This document shows, one piece after another, positions 7,678-17,078 of a DNA stretch of 64,000 nt. Under the pieces are notes generated by a model, which saw nothing but the letters and a program-made list of their open reading frames with translations, did no database searches and had not been told where the DNA came from. Within the stretch, counting starts at the first letter, position 1. Every line of letters starts with the position of its first letter. The DNA comes from Bacillota bacterium (GTDB taxonomy: Bacteria; Bacillota; Clostridia; Clostridiales; Clostridiaceae). Made by a program: the position numbers and the translations under genes. The DNA lies in the NCBI GenBank assembly GCA_017861315.1, contig JAGFXP010000007.1, positions 1 to 64,000 on the forward strand, in the 5' to 3' direction.

Positions 7678-8481
7678 CTAACGGGCAGTGCCAGCCTGGT
7701 TCAGGAGGATAGTTCCTGTGTAGTAATAATCCTTTGGGCAGCGCTTCTGAGCTTCGCTGTCGAAGATGAATTCGCTGGGGATTCCTGCATGCTCAGCCGC
7801 TAGGGAGCAGTGGCACAGGGCTGCCCCCATGTCGATTCTATTCATCTTTCGGTACCCGATCGATTTGATGAAGCCCAGCTTCACGCAGTAAAAATCTAGT
7901 CTGCCTGTGTCCGGGACCATGTACCAGGGCTGACCGTTTGTTGCGGAAGGAGCAAGACGGACGCTGTCCATTATATCTGTAACTGCATCGAACGAGTCGA
8001 TATCCTCCATGAGTTCGGAGAGGTCGGCAATCTCGGGAAGCGGCTTCCTCTTGAACTCTGAAGGTTCCGTCCTGTGAAGCGGTTCCGCAGGCCTTCCGAA
8101 TGCCAGGACAATGACATATTCAAGCTCGGACATACTCCTTGCTTCCTTCGACGGCAGCGCCATTCCGACATAACAGCTCCCGTATCCTTTGGATGAAAGG
8201 AAGAGGTCGATCTGCTGCAGCAGGAAACCTGCGTTTTCCAGATAGCCTTCCCTTGGCTCGGAGGTCATCATGAGGTAGTGGGGCGACCTTACCGGGAGGA
8301 ATACATTGATCTCATCCTTGGATACGACCTGGATCTCCTTCTTTATCTCTTTGTGCAGTGGTTCGGCTTTTCCAACAAACTCAAGTATTTCGGAAATTGC
8401 CCTGATATCCAGCGGTCTATCATCATATTGCCTCACGGACTTTCTTTTCGATATGTAATCATATAATTCAACGGGTATCAT
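7678..8481 (-). CDS. Nitroreductase-family protein
   Basis: A 267-aa protein of the nitroreductase superfamily (the variant sometimes called TM nitroreductase). The FMN-phosphate segment near the N terminus reads SKRKSVRQYDDRPL, and a second flavin-contact region reads SVRLAPSATNGQPWYMV (about residues 170-186). The order, with the SAxNxQPW motif late in the protein, fits a fused or permuted nitroreductase that packs as one double-length chain. The substrate is unknown. Its start is preceded by GAAAGGAAG. It has its own extended promoter region and is not part of the T-box transcript, whose promoter starts just downstream of its stop codon. Confidence 0.85.
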   Translation of the reverse strand: MIPVELYDYISKRKSVRQYDDRPLDIRAISEILEFVGKAEPLHKEIKKEIQVVSKDEINVFLPVRSPHYLMMTSEPREGYLENAGFLLQQIDLFLSSKGYGSCYVGMALPSKEARSMSELEYVIVLAFGRPAEPLHRTEPSEFKRKPLPEIADLSELMEDIDSFDAVTDIMDSVRLAPSATNGQPWYMVPDTGRLDFYCVKLGFIKSIGYRKMNRIDMGAALCHCSLAAEHAGIPSEFIFDSEAQKRCPKDYYYTGTILLNQAGTAR

Positions 8482-8530
8482 TTGCGCATACTTCCTTTCG
8501 GAGAATTATTTGAGATTTTCTTCACTTTAA

Positions 8531-8560
8531 ATTATAGTGTACATGCCTGCCGGAATGCAA
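8531..8560 (-). promoter_or_regulatory. Candidate promoter of nitroreductase gene
   Basis: On the minus strand TTGCAT (8560-8555), 18-nt spacer, TATAAT (8536-8531). It overlaps the hairpin at 8548-8583. Confidence 0.5.
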
Positions 8561-8583
8561 TTATAAATGGTTTTTTTCCGGCA
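8548..8583. repeat. Hairpin next to dispersed repeat copy 2
   Basis: TGCCGGAA (8548-8555) and TTCCGGCA (8576-8583) form a perfect 8-bp stem around a 20-nt A/T-rich loop. Its arrangement relative to the GCTGATGAACCGTCCC repeat parallels the hairpin at 71-124. Confidence 0.55.
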
Positions 8584-8595
8584 TCTGGTGAATCT

Positions 8596-8611
8596 GCTGA
8601 TGAACCGTCCC
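8596..8611. repeat. Dispersed 16-nt repeat, copy 2
   Basis: GCTGATGAACCGTCCC, identical to 175-190 and in the same orientation, in the divergent intergenic region before parE. Confidence 0.55.
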
Positions 8612-8662
8612 CAAACTTCGGCGAACATAAATTCGGCAGCACTTTTAGCTTCCCGAATTTTG

Positions 8663-8671
8663 TGTTATAAT
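8663..8671 (+). promoter_or_regulatory. Extended -10 promoter of parE-parC
   Basis: TGTTATAAT about 48 nt upstream of the parE start; no good -35. Confidence 0.6.
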
Positions 8672-8718
8672 CTGAAAAGGAATTTTAATGAATCACGCAA
8701 TACAATAGGAGGACATAT

Positions 8719-10674
8719 ATGGGAACTGATAAACACAACGTCCAGTCTTATGATGTTACGTCCTTGACTTCCCTCGAGAAGCTTGAGCCTGTGAGGGTGA
8801 GGCCTGGCATGTACATAGGCTCCACGGGAGCAAAAGGTCTGCATCACTGCATATGGGAAATATTAGACAATGCTATAGACGAGATTTCAAACGGCTACGG
8901 CGACAAGGCTACTGTAATCCTGAATAAGGACAACAGCGTCACCGTAATAGACAACGGCAGGGGAATACCCACGGGTATGCATCCGACAAAAAAGAAGACC
9001 GGAGTAGAGATGGTATTCACTGAGCTCCACACCGGAGGAAAGTTCGACAACACGGTATACAAGACCTCGGGAGGACTGCATGGGGTAGGAGCCTCCGTTG
9101 TAAATGCGCTGTCGGAGTGGATGGTTGTAGAGGTTTTCCAGAACGGGAAGCACTACAGGCAGCGGTTCGAATATGCCATGGACAAGGAGCTCAAGAAAAG
9201 GATGCCCGGAACTGCGGTCACTCCTCTTGAAGTCATAGGGGACACCGACAAGACAGGGACCAAGATCACCTATAAGGCCGACAAGGAGATCTTCAGCCAC
9301 ATAGAGTACAAGTTCGACGTCATAGACGAGAGGCTTCAGGAGCTGGCATTCCAGAACAAGGGGATGAGGCTTGAGCTAATAGACAGGAGGAAGGAAGAGG
9401 AAGTCAGTAAGGAATACTTTTCCGAAAGAGGACTCCTGGATTTCATAGATTACCTGAACGAAAGCAAGACGCCTATACACCCCGTTCCGATACTCTTCGA
9501 AGGAGAGAGGGAGGTTAACGGAGTCAGCATGTACGGCGAGGTTTGCATCCAGTTCACGGACTCCACAACGGAATACATAGCGAGCTATGTAAACAACATA
9601 CCTACCACCGAATCCGGAACCCACGAGTCAGGCTTCAAGACAGGCATGACCAGGGCTTTCAAAGACTGGGCAAAGAAGCTCAACATCCTCAAGGAGAAGG
9701 ACACGGAATTCGAAGGCGACGACCTCAGGGAAGGCATGACTGCAATCGTCAGGATAAAGATCAGCAACCCTATATTCGAAGGTCAGACAAAGACTAAACT
9801 CGGGAACAACGAAGCCTACACGATGATGAACGACCTTTCCTACAGCAGGTTCTACGCATGGATAGAGGACAACAGGGACACCGCTGCCAACATAATCAAC
9901 AATGCCATGGATGCCGCCCTCAGGAGAGAGAAGATAAAGAAGATCAACGACGCAGAGAGGAAGAAGATAGGCAGGGGCGCCGCGCCGCTGGCGGGGAAAA
10001 TTGCCGTATGCACACTGAAGGATCCGAGTGTCTGCGAATTCATAGTGGTTGAGGGAGATTCCGCAGGCGGTTCCGCGAAGCAGGCCAGGGACAGGCGGTT
10101 CCAGACCATAATGCCTTCGAAGGGAAAAATAATGAACACCGAAAAGCAGAAGCTGGAAAATGTCCTCGGCAGCGAGGAGCTTAAGATATTCAACACCGCA
10201 GTCGGGACCGGGGTCCTTGACAACTACGAAGAGAATGACCTCAAGTACGACAAGATAATAATAATGAGCGACGCCGACGTCGACGGATACCATATAAGGA
10301 CGCTGTGGATGACATACATCTACAGGTACATGAGGCCTCTCATAGCAAACGGGCACCTGTACATGGCCATGCCTCCGCTTTACAAGGTATACAGGCACAC
10401 GAAGGGCGAGGACGTAGTGAAATACGCCTACAGCGACGACGACCTGGACAAGGTCAGGAAGGAAGTGGGCAAAGGGCACCTCATCCAGAGGTACAAGGGG
10501 CTTGGAGAGATGAATCCGGACCAGCTCTGGGAGACCACCCTGAATCCTGAAAGCAGAACCCTGCAGCAGATAACCATAGACGACGCGGCAAAGGCCGAAA
10601 GGATGGTATCGCTGCTCATGGGAGACGTGGTTCAGCCGCGAAAGAACTATCTTTACAAATACGCTGAGTTTTAA
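8719..10674 (+). CDS. parE: DNA topoisomerase IV subunit B (type IIA topoisomerase ATPase)
   Basis: A 651-aa GHKL ATPase plus TOPRIM subunit. Visible are the PGMYIG start of the ATPase domain, the N-box EILDNAIDE, DNGRGIP, the ATP lid GGKFDN...SGGLHGVGASVVNALS, the TOPRIM Glu in VVEGDSAGGSAKQ and the metal motif IMSDADVDG. KQARDRRFQ after the TOPRIM glutamate fits the ParE/GyrB class. It is followed after 15 nt by its A subunit. The pair could be labelled gyrBA by some pipelines; the 960-aa partner and gene order favour topoisomerase IV. RBS AGGAGG, ATG 8719. Confidence 0.9.
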   Translation: MGTDKHNVQSYDVTSLTSLEKLEPVRVRPGMYIGSTGAKGLHHCIWEILDNAIDEISNGYGDKATVILNKDNSVTVIDNGRGIPTGMHPTKKKTGVEMVFTELHTGGKFDNTVYKTSGGLHGVGASVVNALSEWMVVEVFQNGKHYRQRFEYAMDKELKKRMPGTAVTPLEVIGDTDKTGTKITYKADKEIFSHIEYKFDVIDERLQELAFQNKGMRLELIDRRKEEEVSKEYFSERGLLDFIDYLNESKTPIHPVPILFEGEREVNGVSMYGEVCIQFTDSTTEYIASYVNNIPTTESGTHESGFKTGMTRAFKDWAKKLNILKEKDTEFEGDDLREGMTAIVRIKISNPIFEGQTKTKLGNNEAYTMMNDLSYSRFYAWIEDNRDTAANIINNAMDAALRREKIKKINDAERKKIGRGAAPLAGKIAVCTLKDPSVCEFIVVEGDSAGGSAKQARDRRFQTIMPSKGKIMNTEKQKLENVLGSEELKIFNTAVGTGVLDNYEENDLKYDKIIIMSDADVDGYHIRTLWMTYIYRYMRPLIANGHLYMAMPPLYKVYRHTKGEDVVKYAYSDDDLDKVRKEVGKGHLIQRYKGLGEMNPDQLWETTLNPESRTLQQITIDDAAKAERMVSLLMGDVVQPRKNYLYKYAEF

Positions 10675-10689
10675 TTTGGGAGGGCAAAA

Positions 10690-13572
10690 ATGGCAAAAAA
10701 GAATAACATTCCAAAGGATTTCAATATAGTCAAGACGCCTCTCGAAGAGGCTATGCCGGACAACTACCTTCCCTATGCAGTAGAGGTCGCAAAGGACAGG
10801 GCTCTTCCTGATGTAAGGGACGGCATGAAACCGGTCCACAGGAGGATACTCTACGGGGCATACATGCTGAAGGCATTCCCGGACAAGCCTTACTTCAAAT
10901 CTGCTAGAATCGTCGGCGACATACTGGGAAAATACCATCCTCACGGTGACACTTCCGTATATGATGCGATGGTAATCCTGGCGCAGGATTTCGCTACGAG
11001 GAAGCCGCTCATAGACGGTCACGGGAACTGGGGAAGCCAGGACGGAGACAACGCTGCGGCCATGCGTTACACGGAGGCAAGGCTCACACCCATAGCGCTT
11101 GAAATGCTGAAGGATATTGAAAAAGGCGTTGTAGACATGGTCGACAACTACTCCGGTTCAGAGCTGGAGCCTTCCGTGCTGCCTGCAAAGTATCCGAACC
11201 TGCTGGTAAACGGAACCTTCGGCATAGCCGTAGGCCTGGCAACCAACATACCGCCTCACAACCTTGTCGAGGTAATAGATGCCGAACTGGCATACATAGA
11301 CAACAACGATATAAATACACAGGAGCTCATGAAGTACATAAAGGGGCCGGATCTACCGACGGGAGGGATAATCATCGGCAAAAACTCAATGCTGTCCGCC
11401 TACGAGACGGGAGAGGGGAAGGTCACTCTCAGGGCGAAGACCTCCCTGGAAAAGCTTGAAAACGGAAAGCCGGGGATAGTCATAACCGAATTCCCTTACA
11501 GGAAAAGCAAGGCAAAGCTCCTGCAGACCATATCCGAAATGACTGCAGACAAGAGGCACGCCAAGGTTCTTGAGCCGATCTCAGACATCAGGGACGAATC
11601 CGACAGGGACGGAATCAGAGCTGTAATCGAGTTTAAGAAATCCGTAGACAGGGATACTGCCGAGAGGGTGCTCAAGTACCTCTTCAAGAAGACCGACCTG
11701 CAGAGCAACCTGTCCTTCAACATGGTGGCGCTTGCGGAAGGGAAGCCTCAGACGCTCGGACTTAAGGCCATACTCGGCCATTACCTGAAGCACCAGAAGG
11801 AAGTAGTCACGAGGAGGACGCAGAGGGAGCTTGAAACAGCCCAAAAGAGGTTCCATATAGTGGAGGGCTTCATAAAGGCCATCGGGTTGATGGATGAGAT
11901 CATAAAGCTCATAAGGGCGTCAAAATCCAAAAAGGATGCCTCTAACAACCTGGTGGAAAAATTCGGTTTCACCGAGCTGCAGGCCGAAGCCATACTGGAA
12001 CTGATGCTCTACAGGCTGACCGGTCTTGAAATATCTGCCTTTGAAAAGGAACACAAGGAGCTGGCAAAACTCATAAAGAAGCTGACAAAAATACTCGAAG
12101 ACGAGAAGGAGCTCCTGAAGGTCATAAAAACAGAGCTCACAGAGGTCAGGGACAAATTCGGTGACAACAGGAGGACCATGATCGTCGAGGATGACGAGGA
12201 GGCCAAGATTGACATTGAGGAGATAATACCTTTCGAGGATGTCATAGTGACTCTTTCAAACGAAGGCTTCATAAAAAGGGTCCCTCTCAAGACCTACAAC
12301 AGGTCAAACGCAGAGGTTGAGGACATAGAGCACAGGGAGGGAGACTTCAACAGATTCCTCTTGAATTCGAACACAAAGGATACCGTCATGGTATTCACAG
12401 ACAGCGGTAGCATGTACCAGATCAGGGGCGCGAACATACCTGAACAGAAGTGGAAAGACAAGGGCGAAAGGCTGGACATGCTCATCAAGGGGCTCGACCT
12501 GAACCAGGAAAAGATTGTCGGTGCATTCTCGATCGAAAGCACCGCTCTTCAGAAGGACTTTATATTCTTCACAAGCACTGGCTGCATGAAAAAATCAGGC
12601 CTGGACAAATTCAGCACGAACTATACAAAACTCATGGCCGTCAAACTGAAGGACGACGAGAAGCTGGTTGCAGTCAAGCTGGCCGATGTGGAGAGGGAGG
12701 AAGCCTTCATCAAATTCACCACCGAGCTTGGAATGGAATTCACGGTGGAGGAGCCGCAGCTTGAATCAGCTGACAGGAACATAGCGAGCATTCAGCTCGT
12801 AACAACCTCCGCTGAGAACAGGATAAGGTCTGCGGACTTCACTGCCGAATACAACTACGGGAATTTCTTTGTCAACATAGGCAAGGACGGCATGATGAGG
12901 ACCGCAGAAACAAGGGATTCAAAATGCAGCTTCAGCGAAGCATGCAGTTCTGGCAGCAGGCTGCTGCTTTTCCAGGACAACGGACTGGTGCTGTCAATAC
13001 CTGCATACATGATCCAGAACATCGGCGAACGCGGCATGAATATGTCGAAGCTTTTCGAAGGGGTGGAGCTCAACAGGATACTTAAGGTGGTCTGCGTCGA
13101 CGATTTCAGCGCGGATAAATATCTCTACTTTGTTTCTTCAAAGGGCATGGTCAAGAAGACGGCGCTGGATGAATTCCAGGGAGACGCCATGACCTCCGCC
13201 GCATACAAATTCAAGACGGAGCAGGACAGCCTTGTTGGTGTTGAGCTCGGAGGCAATGCTGACGACCTGCTAATCATAACAAGAAAAGGGATGAGCATAC
13301 TCTTCAGCCTCGACAGCGTCAACCCTATGGGAAGGATTGCGTCAGGCGTGACGGCAATATCCCTCGGTGAGGATGACCAGGTAATCTACGAAATGGTGGC
13401 AGAATCCGTACAGGACAAGGCGGGAAGCCTGAAACTCACCTCAAAGAAAGGTATGGATGCGGAAATCAGGTTAGCCGACTTCAGGCGACAGAACAGGGCC
13501 GGAAAAGGCAAGAATATATTCCTTATTGTCTTTGAGGACTTCATAAAGGATATCAAGTACAAGAGCAGATAG
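10690..13572 (+). CDS. parC: DNA topoisomerase IV subunit A
   Basis: A 960-aa breakage-reunion subunit. The winged-helix region contains the quinolone-determining segment [15 protein letters not shown] and the catalytic Tyr127 in MRYTEARL. The coiled-coil tower follows, and the C-terminal ~450 residues form the beta-pinwheel DNA-wrapping domain. Near the very C terminus [10 protein letters not shown] loosely resembles a GyrA box, but not at the usual GyrA-box position at the start of the pinwheel. This supports ParC, although the GyrA/ParC distinction is not absolute. It is co-transcribed with parE. RBS GGGAGGG before ATG 10690. Confidence 0.88.
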   Translation: MAKKNNIPKDFNIVKTPLEEAMPDNYLPYAVEVAKDRALPDVRDGMKPVHRRILYGAYMLKAFPDKPYFKSARIVGDILGKYHPHGDTSVYDAMVILAQDFATRKPLIDGHGNWGSQDGDNAAAMRYTEARLTPIALEMLKDIEKGVVDMVDNYSGSELEPSVLPAKYPNLLVNGTFGIAVGLATNIPPHNLVEVIDAELAYIDNNDINTQELMKYIKGPDLPTGGIIIGKNSMLSAYETGEGKVTLRAKTSLEKLENGKPGIVITEFPYRKSKAKLLQTISEMTADKRHAKVLEPISDIRDESDRDGIRAVIEFKKSVDRDTAERVLKYLFKKTDLQSNLSFNMVALAEGKPQTLGLKAILGHYLKHQKEVVTRRTQRELETAQKRFHIVEGFIKAIGLMDEIIKLIRASKSKKDASNNLVEKFGFTELQAEAILELMLYRLTGLEISAFEKEHKELAKLIKKLTKILEDEKELLKVIKTELTEVRDKFGDNRRTMIVEDDEEAKIDIEEIIPFEDVIVTLSNEGFIKRVPLKTYNRSNAEVEDIEHREGDFNRFLLNSNTKDTVMVFTDSGSMYQIRGANIPEQKWKDKGERLDMLIKGLDLNQEKIVGAFSIESTALQKDFIFFTSTGCMKKSGLDKFSTNYTKLMAVKLKDDEKLVAVKLADVEREEAFIKFTTELGMEFTVEEPQLESADRNIASIQLVTTSAENRIRSADFTAEYNYGNFFVNIGKDGMMRTAETRDSKCSFSEACSSGSRLLLFQDNGLVLSIPAYMIQNIGERGMNMSKLFEGVELNRILKVVCVDDFSADKYLYFVSSKGMVKKTALDEFQGDAMTSAAYKFKTEQDSLVGVELGGNADDLLIITRKGMSILFSLDSVNPMGRIASGVTAISLGEDDQVIYEMVAESVQDKAGSLKLTSKKGMDAEIRLADFRRQNRAGKGKNIFLIVFEDFIKDIKYKSR

Positions 13573-13621
13573 TATATAATTTGTTGATGCAGGGCTGCTG
13601 CAGAGTGAAAATTTTCAGAAA

Positions 13622-13650
13622 TTGACAATAAATGCTTCAGATGTTATACT
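13622..13650 (+). promoter_or_regulatory. Sigma-A promoter of sod
   Basis: TTGACA (13622-13627), 17-nt spacer, TATACT (13645-13650), about 43 nt before ATG. Confidence 0.85.
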
Positions 13651-13692
13651 TTAATAGCAAGAATATTCAGAAAAATAGAAGGGGGATAGGGT

Positions 13693-14304
13693 ATGGAATC
13701 TCATAAATTCTATGTTTTGCCTGAACTCAGATTTGGATACAGCGCGCTTGAACCGTTTCTGTCAGAGGAGCTGATGAGACTACACCACGACAAGCACCAT
13801 GCAGCCTATGTCAAGGGCGCAAATGCAGTCCTTGAGAAGATGGATGCCTCAAAGGCCGGCAATATGGATTTCGACGCAAAGGCTTTATTCAAGGAGCTGT
13901 CCTTTCACATAGGAGGACAGAAGCTCCACAGTCTGTTCTGGGAGAACCTTGCACCTGCAGGTAACGGCGGAGGAGGAAAACCTGATGGCGGTATTGCTGC
14001 AGCTATAGACGAGGAATTCGGATCGTTCGAGCGCTTCAAGAAGATTTTTTCACAGACTGCCAACAGCGTGGAAGGCTCAGGCTGGGCAGCGCTTGCATTC
14101 TGTTTTGAAACTCAAAGGCCTATCATCATGCAAATAGAGAAGCACAATACGAACGTCTATCCGGAATGCATGATACTTTTGGTCCTTGATGTATGGGAGC
14201 ATGCATACTATCTGGATTACAAGAATGACAGGACGAAGTTCGTGGAGGCTTTCTGGAATATCGTCAACTGGTCCGAAGTTAACAAGAGATTCGGAGAGGT
14301 TTAA
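13693..14304 (+). CDS. Superoxide dismutase, Fe/Mn type
   Basis: A 203-aa enzyme dismutating superoxide. The four metal ligands are recognisable: H31 ([11 protein letters not shown]), H79 ([10 protein letters not shown]), D166 and H170 ([12 protein letters not shown]). GSGWAALAF occupies the usual active-site strand. [10 protein letters not shown] replaces the common GGHxNHSLFW, so metal preference (Fe or Mn) cannot be read safely. No signal peptide, so it is cytoplasmic. It is monocistronic behind a consensus promoter. A superoxide dismutase in an otherwise strict-anaerobe gene set indicates exposure to transient oxygen. Confidence 0.93.
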   Translation: MESHKFYVLPELRFGYSALEPFLSEELMRLHHDKHHAAYVKGANAVLEKMDASKAGNMDFDAKALFKELSFHIGGQKLHSLFWENLAPAGNGGGGKPDGGIAAAIDEEFGSFERFKKIFSQTANSVEGSGWAALAFCFETQRPIIMQIEKHNTNVYPECMILLVLDVWEHAYYLDYKNDRTKFVEAFWNIVNWSEVNKRFGEV

Positions 14305-14397
14305 AGGAATAGGATAATAAAGAATCGGATAATGGGTTGCCTAACAGTTGAAAGACTATCAGGCGACCTGTTTATTTGGGATGAAAGAGGTAATACG

Positions 14398-14406
14398 TGC
14401 TATAAT
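14398..14406 (+). promoter_or_regulatory. Extended -10 promoter of M16 peptidase gene
   Basis: TGCTATAAT about 30 nt before the start codon; no -35. Confidence 0.6.
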
Positions 14407-14436
14407 AAAAAAAACGAATTGTCCGGGGGAGTGGCG

Positions 14437-15657
14437 ATGAGAAAGACAACATTGAAAAACGGAATGAAGCTTATTTATGAGAAAAGGGATGCAAACATTG
14501 CATCCTTCTGCATCGCGTTGGACGCCGGGGCTCTCAGGGAGCAGGGCGGATTCCTGTCCGGGACGGCCCATGCCCTGGAGCACATGCTCTACAAGGGAAC
14601 AAAAACCCGCAGCGAGGAAGAAATAAACCGCATCAGCGACGAGATATTCGGATTCAGCAATGCTATGACAAACTATCCCTATGTCATATACTATGGGACA
14701 ACCCTGTCAGGCAATATTGAAAAAGGGCTGGAGCTATATTCCGATATTCTCCTGAACCCTGCCCTTGAGGAGGATGGGTTCAGGGAGGAGATGAGCATAA
14801 TATCAGAGGAGCTAAGGGAATGGTCTGAAGACCTGTCTCAGCTTTGCGAGGACAAGCTGTTCCGGAACTGCTTCAGGAGCAGGAGGATCGGGGAAAGGAT
14901 AATCGGGTCGCAGGACACGATTGCCGCCCTTAGCATGGATGAGCTAAGGAGATTCTACAGGAAGCACTACATGCCCCAGAACTGCGTCTTGGCAGTCGTT
15001 ACGCCGGACAGCTTCGAGGACACTCGGGAACTAGCCGAAAAATACTTCGGTGGATGGGAAAAGGGCTTGGAGCTGTGCTTGAGCACCTGCTGCGAGGAAA
15101 ACGAAGAGGGTGTGTTCGTTGAGCAAGCAGGGAATATGGAAGGGGCGAAGATAGAGTACTGCTTCCCGATCCACGGGCTGAGCCTCGAGGAGGAGAAGGC
15201 GCTCAGCGTTTTCAGCTACCATTTCGGCGAAGGGGTCACAAGCATCCTGTACGAAGAGATCAGGACCAAGAGAGGCCTGGCATACGATGTGTCATGCAGG
15301 CTTAGGAAGGAAAACGGCATAAAGCTCCTTACAGTAAATGTAAGCACCGCCAGGGAAAACGTGGACAGGGTTACAGGGATAATAGACGGCATAATCGGAG
15401 GGATAATAAGTGGAGAGGCTTACAATCCGGATCCTTTGCAGCTCAGGAGGGCGGAGGATATGCTCAAGATCCGAAGGGAGCTGCTGCTGGAAAAGTCGGT
15501 TCAGCTCGCAAAGGAGCTTTCGACCTTCGAGCTGATGTACGGGTCCTGCGGGAAGGTCTACTCCGAGTTTGACGGCATAGGAGACCTTGAGCCCGGATTC
15601 GTAAAGAGGGCTGCTGCAAGGGTACTAAAGAACAGGTCCGTGCAGATACTGATATAG
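14437..15657 (+). CDS. M16 family zinc peptidase
   Basis: A 406-aa inverzincin of the pitrilysin/mitochondrial-processing-peptidase family. The inverted zinc motif HxxEH is H45-A-L-E48-H49 within AHALEHMLYKGT, followed by the KTRSEEEIN segment that leads to the third ligand helix. The C-terminal half carries the conserved R/Y element (KRGLAYDVSC). Length fits the short two-domain bacterial type. ATG 14437 is preceded by GGGGGA. In-frame upstream codons back to 14332 lie before the promoter -10 and are excluded. Targets are unknown. Confidence 0.87.
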   Translation: MRKTTLKNGMKLIYEKRDANIASFCIALDAGALREQGGFLSGTAHALEHMLYKGTKTRSEEEINRISDEIFGFSNAMTNYPYVIYYGTTLSGNIEKGLELYSDILLNPALEEDGFREEMSIISEELREWSEDLSQLCEDKLFRNCFRSRRIGERIIGSQDTIAALSMDELRRFYRKHYMPQNCVLAVVTPDSFEDTRELAEKYFGGWEKGLELCLSTCCEENEEGVFVEQAGNMEGAKIEYCFPIHGLSLEEEKALSVFSYHFGEGVTSILYEEIRTKRGLAYDVSCRLRKENGIKLLTVNVSTARENVDRVTGIIDGIIGGIISGEAYNPDPLQLRRAEDMLKIRRELLLEKSVQLAKELSTFELMYGSCGKVYSEFDGIGDLEPGFVKRAAARVLKNRSVQILI

Positions 15658-15668
15658 GCTTCCTGCAT

Positions 15669-15715
15669 TTGACAGCGTTCAAAAAAAGCAGTATCATATT
15701 TATTGGCATATGCCA
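15669..15715 (+). promoter_or_regulatory. mrp promoter with palindromic operator
   Basis: TTGACA (15669-15674), 17-nt spacer, TATCAT (15692-15697). The perfect 12-bp palindrome TGGCATATGCCA (15704-15715) lies on the expected transcription start, a typical repressor position. The downstream DUF134 protein is a candidate DNA-binding autoregulator. Confidence 0.65.
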
Positions 15716-15747
15716 TTAAATACACATAAGAGTAAGGGGAGAATATT

Positions 15748-16584
15748 ATGTCAGATTGCAACACATGTCCATCAAGCGAAGGCTGCAAAAAAGACAAGGA
15801 TCAGTGCATGATAGAGAGCAATCCTTTGAACAACGTAAAGAATGTTATAGCTGTAATGAGCGGAAAAGGCGGAGTTGGAAAATCGAGCATATCCGTGATG
15901 ATAGCAAAGCAGCTTAACCAGTTCGGCTTCAAGGTAGGGATACTGGATGCCGACATAACGGGGCCAAGTGTTCCCAGGCTCCTAGGACTCAGGGATGTTA
16001 AGGCTTTCGGTACAGAGGAGCTCTTATATCCGGTAGAGACTGAAGACGGAATCAAAGTTATGTCACTCAACTTCCTGGTTGAGGATGAGAGCGACCCTGT
16101 TATATGGAGGGGGCCTGTCATAGGGGGAATGGTTAAACAGTTCTGGACAGACGTGCTGTGGGAAGACCTCGACTACCTTGTAATAGACATGCCGCCTGGA
16201 ACAGGCGACGTCGCTCTCACAGCGATGCAGTCCATTCCAATAGACGGAATTGTCATGGTATCGGTGCCTCAGGACATGGTTTCAATGATCGTTGCGAAGG
16301 CTGTCAACATGGCCAAGAAGATGGATATCAGCATCCTGGGAGTAATAGAGAACATGAGCTACATCATGTGCCCTGACTGCGATAAGAAAATCCAGCTTTT
16401 CGACGGCGAGAACACGGAGCAGTTCCTTAAAGACAACGACCTTGTCCTTCTGGGAGAGCTGCCTATGATGAACTCGGTATCAACAATATCAAGCACAGGC
16501 TACAGCAGTTCAAAGGGACAGCTGTGGGACATGTTCAATCCTACAGTCATGAATATAATAAAGAGACTGGCAGAGGTAAAATAA
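15748..16584 (+). CDS. Mrp/NBP35-type Fe-S cluster carrier ATPase
   Basis: A 278-aa P-loop ATPase of the Mrp/ApbC group, which binds and transfers [4Fe-4S] clusters. It has the deviant Walker A SGKGGVGKSSIS (about residues 38-49), the DADITGPS switch, the IDMPPGTGD motif and the bridging-cluster CxxC in MCPDC. The N terminus carries an additional four-cysteine segment (C4, C7, C13, C20), as in NBP35-type members. It overlaps the next gene through TAATG, indicating translational coupling. Confidence 0.9.
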   Translation: MSDCNTCPSSEGCKKDKDQCMIESNPLNNVKNVIAVMSGKGGVGKSSISVMIAKQLNQFGFKVGILDADITGPSVPRLLGLRDVKAFGTEELLYPVETEDGIKVMSLNFLVEDESDPVIWRGPVIGGMVKQFWTDVLWEDLDYLVIDMPPGTGDVALTAMQSIPIDGIVMVSVPQDMVSMIVAKAVNMAKKMDISILGVIENMSYIMCPDCDKKIQLFDGENTEQFLKDNDLVLLGELPMMNSVSTISSTGYSSSKGQLWDMFNPTVMNIIKRLAEVK

Positions 16585-17027
16585 TGCCGAGACCGACGAG
16601 ATACAGGAAGGTGGAATTCTTTCCTGAAGAAACGTATTTTGTCCCTCTGGGAAAGCCGAAATGCGAGCTTTCCGAGGTTGTCCTGAAGGTGGAGGAGCTT
16701 GAGGCCATGAGGCTCAAAGATATCGAGGAGCTCAGCCAGGAAGAATGCGCGCAGAAAATGCAGATTTCCAGGCAGACCTTCCAGAACATCATAGACAGCG
16801 CACGGAAAAAGGTGGCTATGGCTCTTACAGCCGGGAATGCCATCAGGATAGGCGGTGGAAGCTTCAGGCCTCATTACTGCCGATTCATGTGCCGGGACTG
16901 CGGCGCCGAATATGAGATAAACTACGAGAAGGACAAGTATGCATGTCCCGAATGCGGTTCTGAACATGTCATGTGCAGCAAAAAAGCAGGGAACTGCAAA
17001 AAATGGTGCAAGGAAGAGGCGGAATAG
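16584..17027 (+). CDS. DUF134 family protein (helix-turn-helix plus zinc ribbon)
   Basis: A 147-aa protein of the DUF134 family: an N-terminal MPRPTRYRKVEFFP signature, a sigma-70 region-4-like helix-turn-helix (ELSQEECAQKMQISRQTFQNI, split here as about residues 51-71), then a Cys-rich C terminus with CRFMCRDCG, YACPECGSEHVMC and NCKKWC. It is predicted to be DNA-binding. Its start overlaps the mrp stop codon, and the palindrome over the mrp transcription start is a plausible target. The function is not established. An Fe-S or metal-sensing role is inferred from the cysteines and the mrp partnership. Confidence 0.85.
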   Translation: MPRPTRYRKVEFFPEETYFVPLGKPKCELSEVVLKVEELEAMRLKDIEELSQEECAQKMQISRQTFQNIIDSARKKVAMALTAGNAIRIGGGSFRPHYCRFMCRDCGAEYEINYEKDKYACPECGSEHVMCSKKAGNCKKWCKEEAE

Positions 17028-17032
17028 TTAAA

Positions 17033-17073
17033 GGCATGCAGCAAGGGATAATCCCTGCCGCATGCCTTGTTTT
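17033..17073 (+). terminator. Terminator after mrp-DUF134
   Basis: GGCATGC (17033-17039) pairs with GCATGCC (17060-17066), with an inner GGGA/TCCC stem, then TTGTTTTTA. Confidence 0.85.
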
Positions 17074-17078
17074 TATAT

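Noticed and set aside
9628-11022. A 464-codon open frame on the minus strand
   Set aside because: It lies entirely antisense to parE/parC, whose products are conserved end to end. It reflects codon bias, has no ribosome-binding site and no recognisable domain.
14332-14436. N-terminal extension of the M16 peptidase
   Set aside because: The extension crosses the TGCTATAAT promoter element, and ATG 14437 has a good ribosome-binding site and begins the conserved domain.
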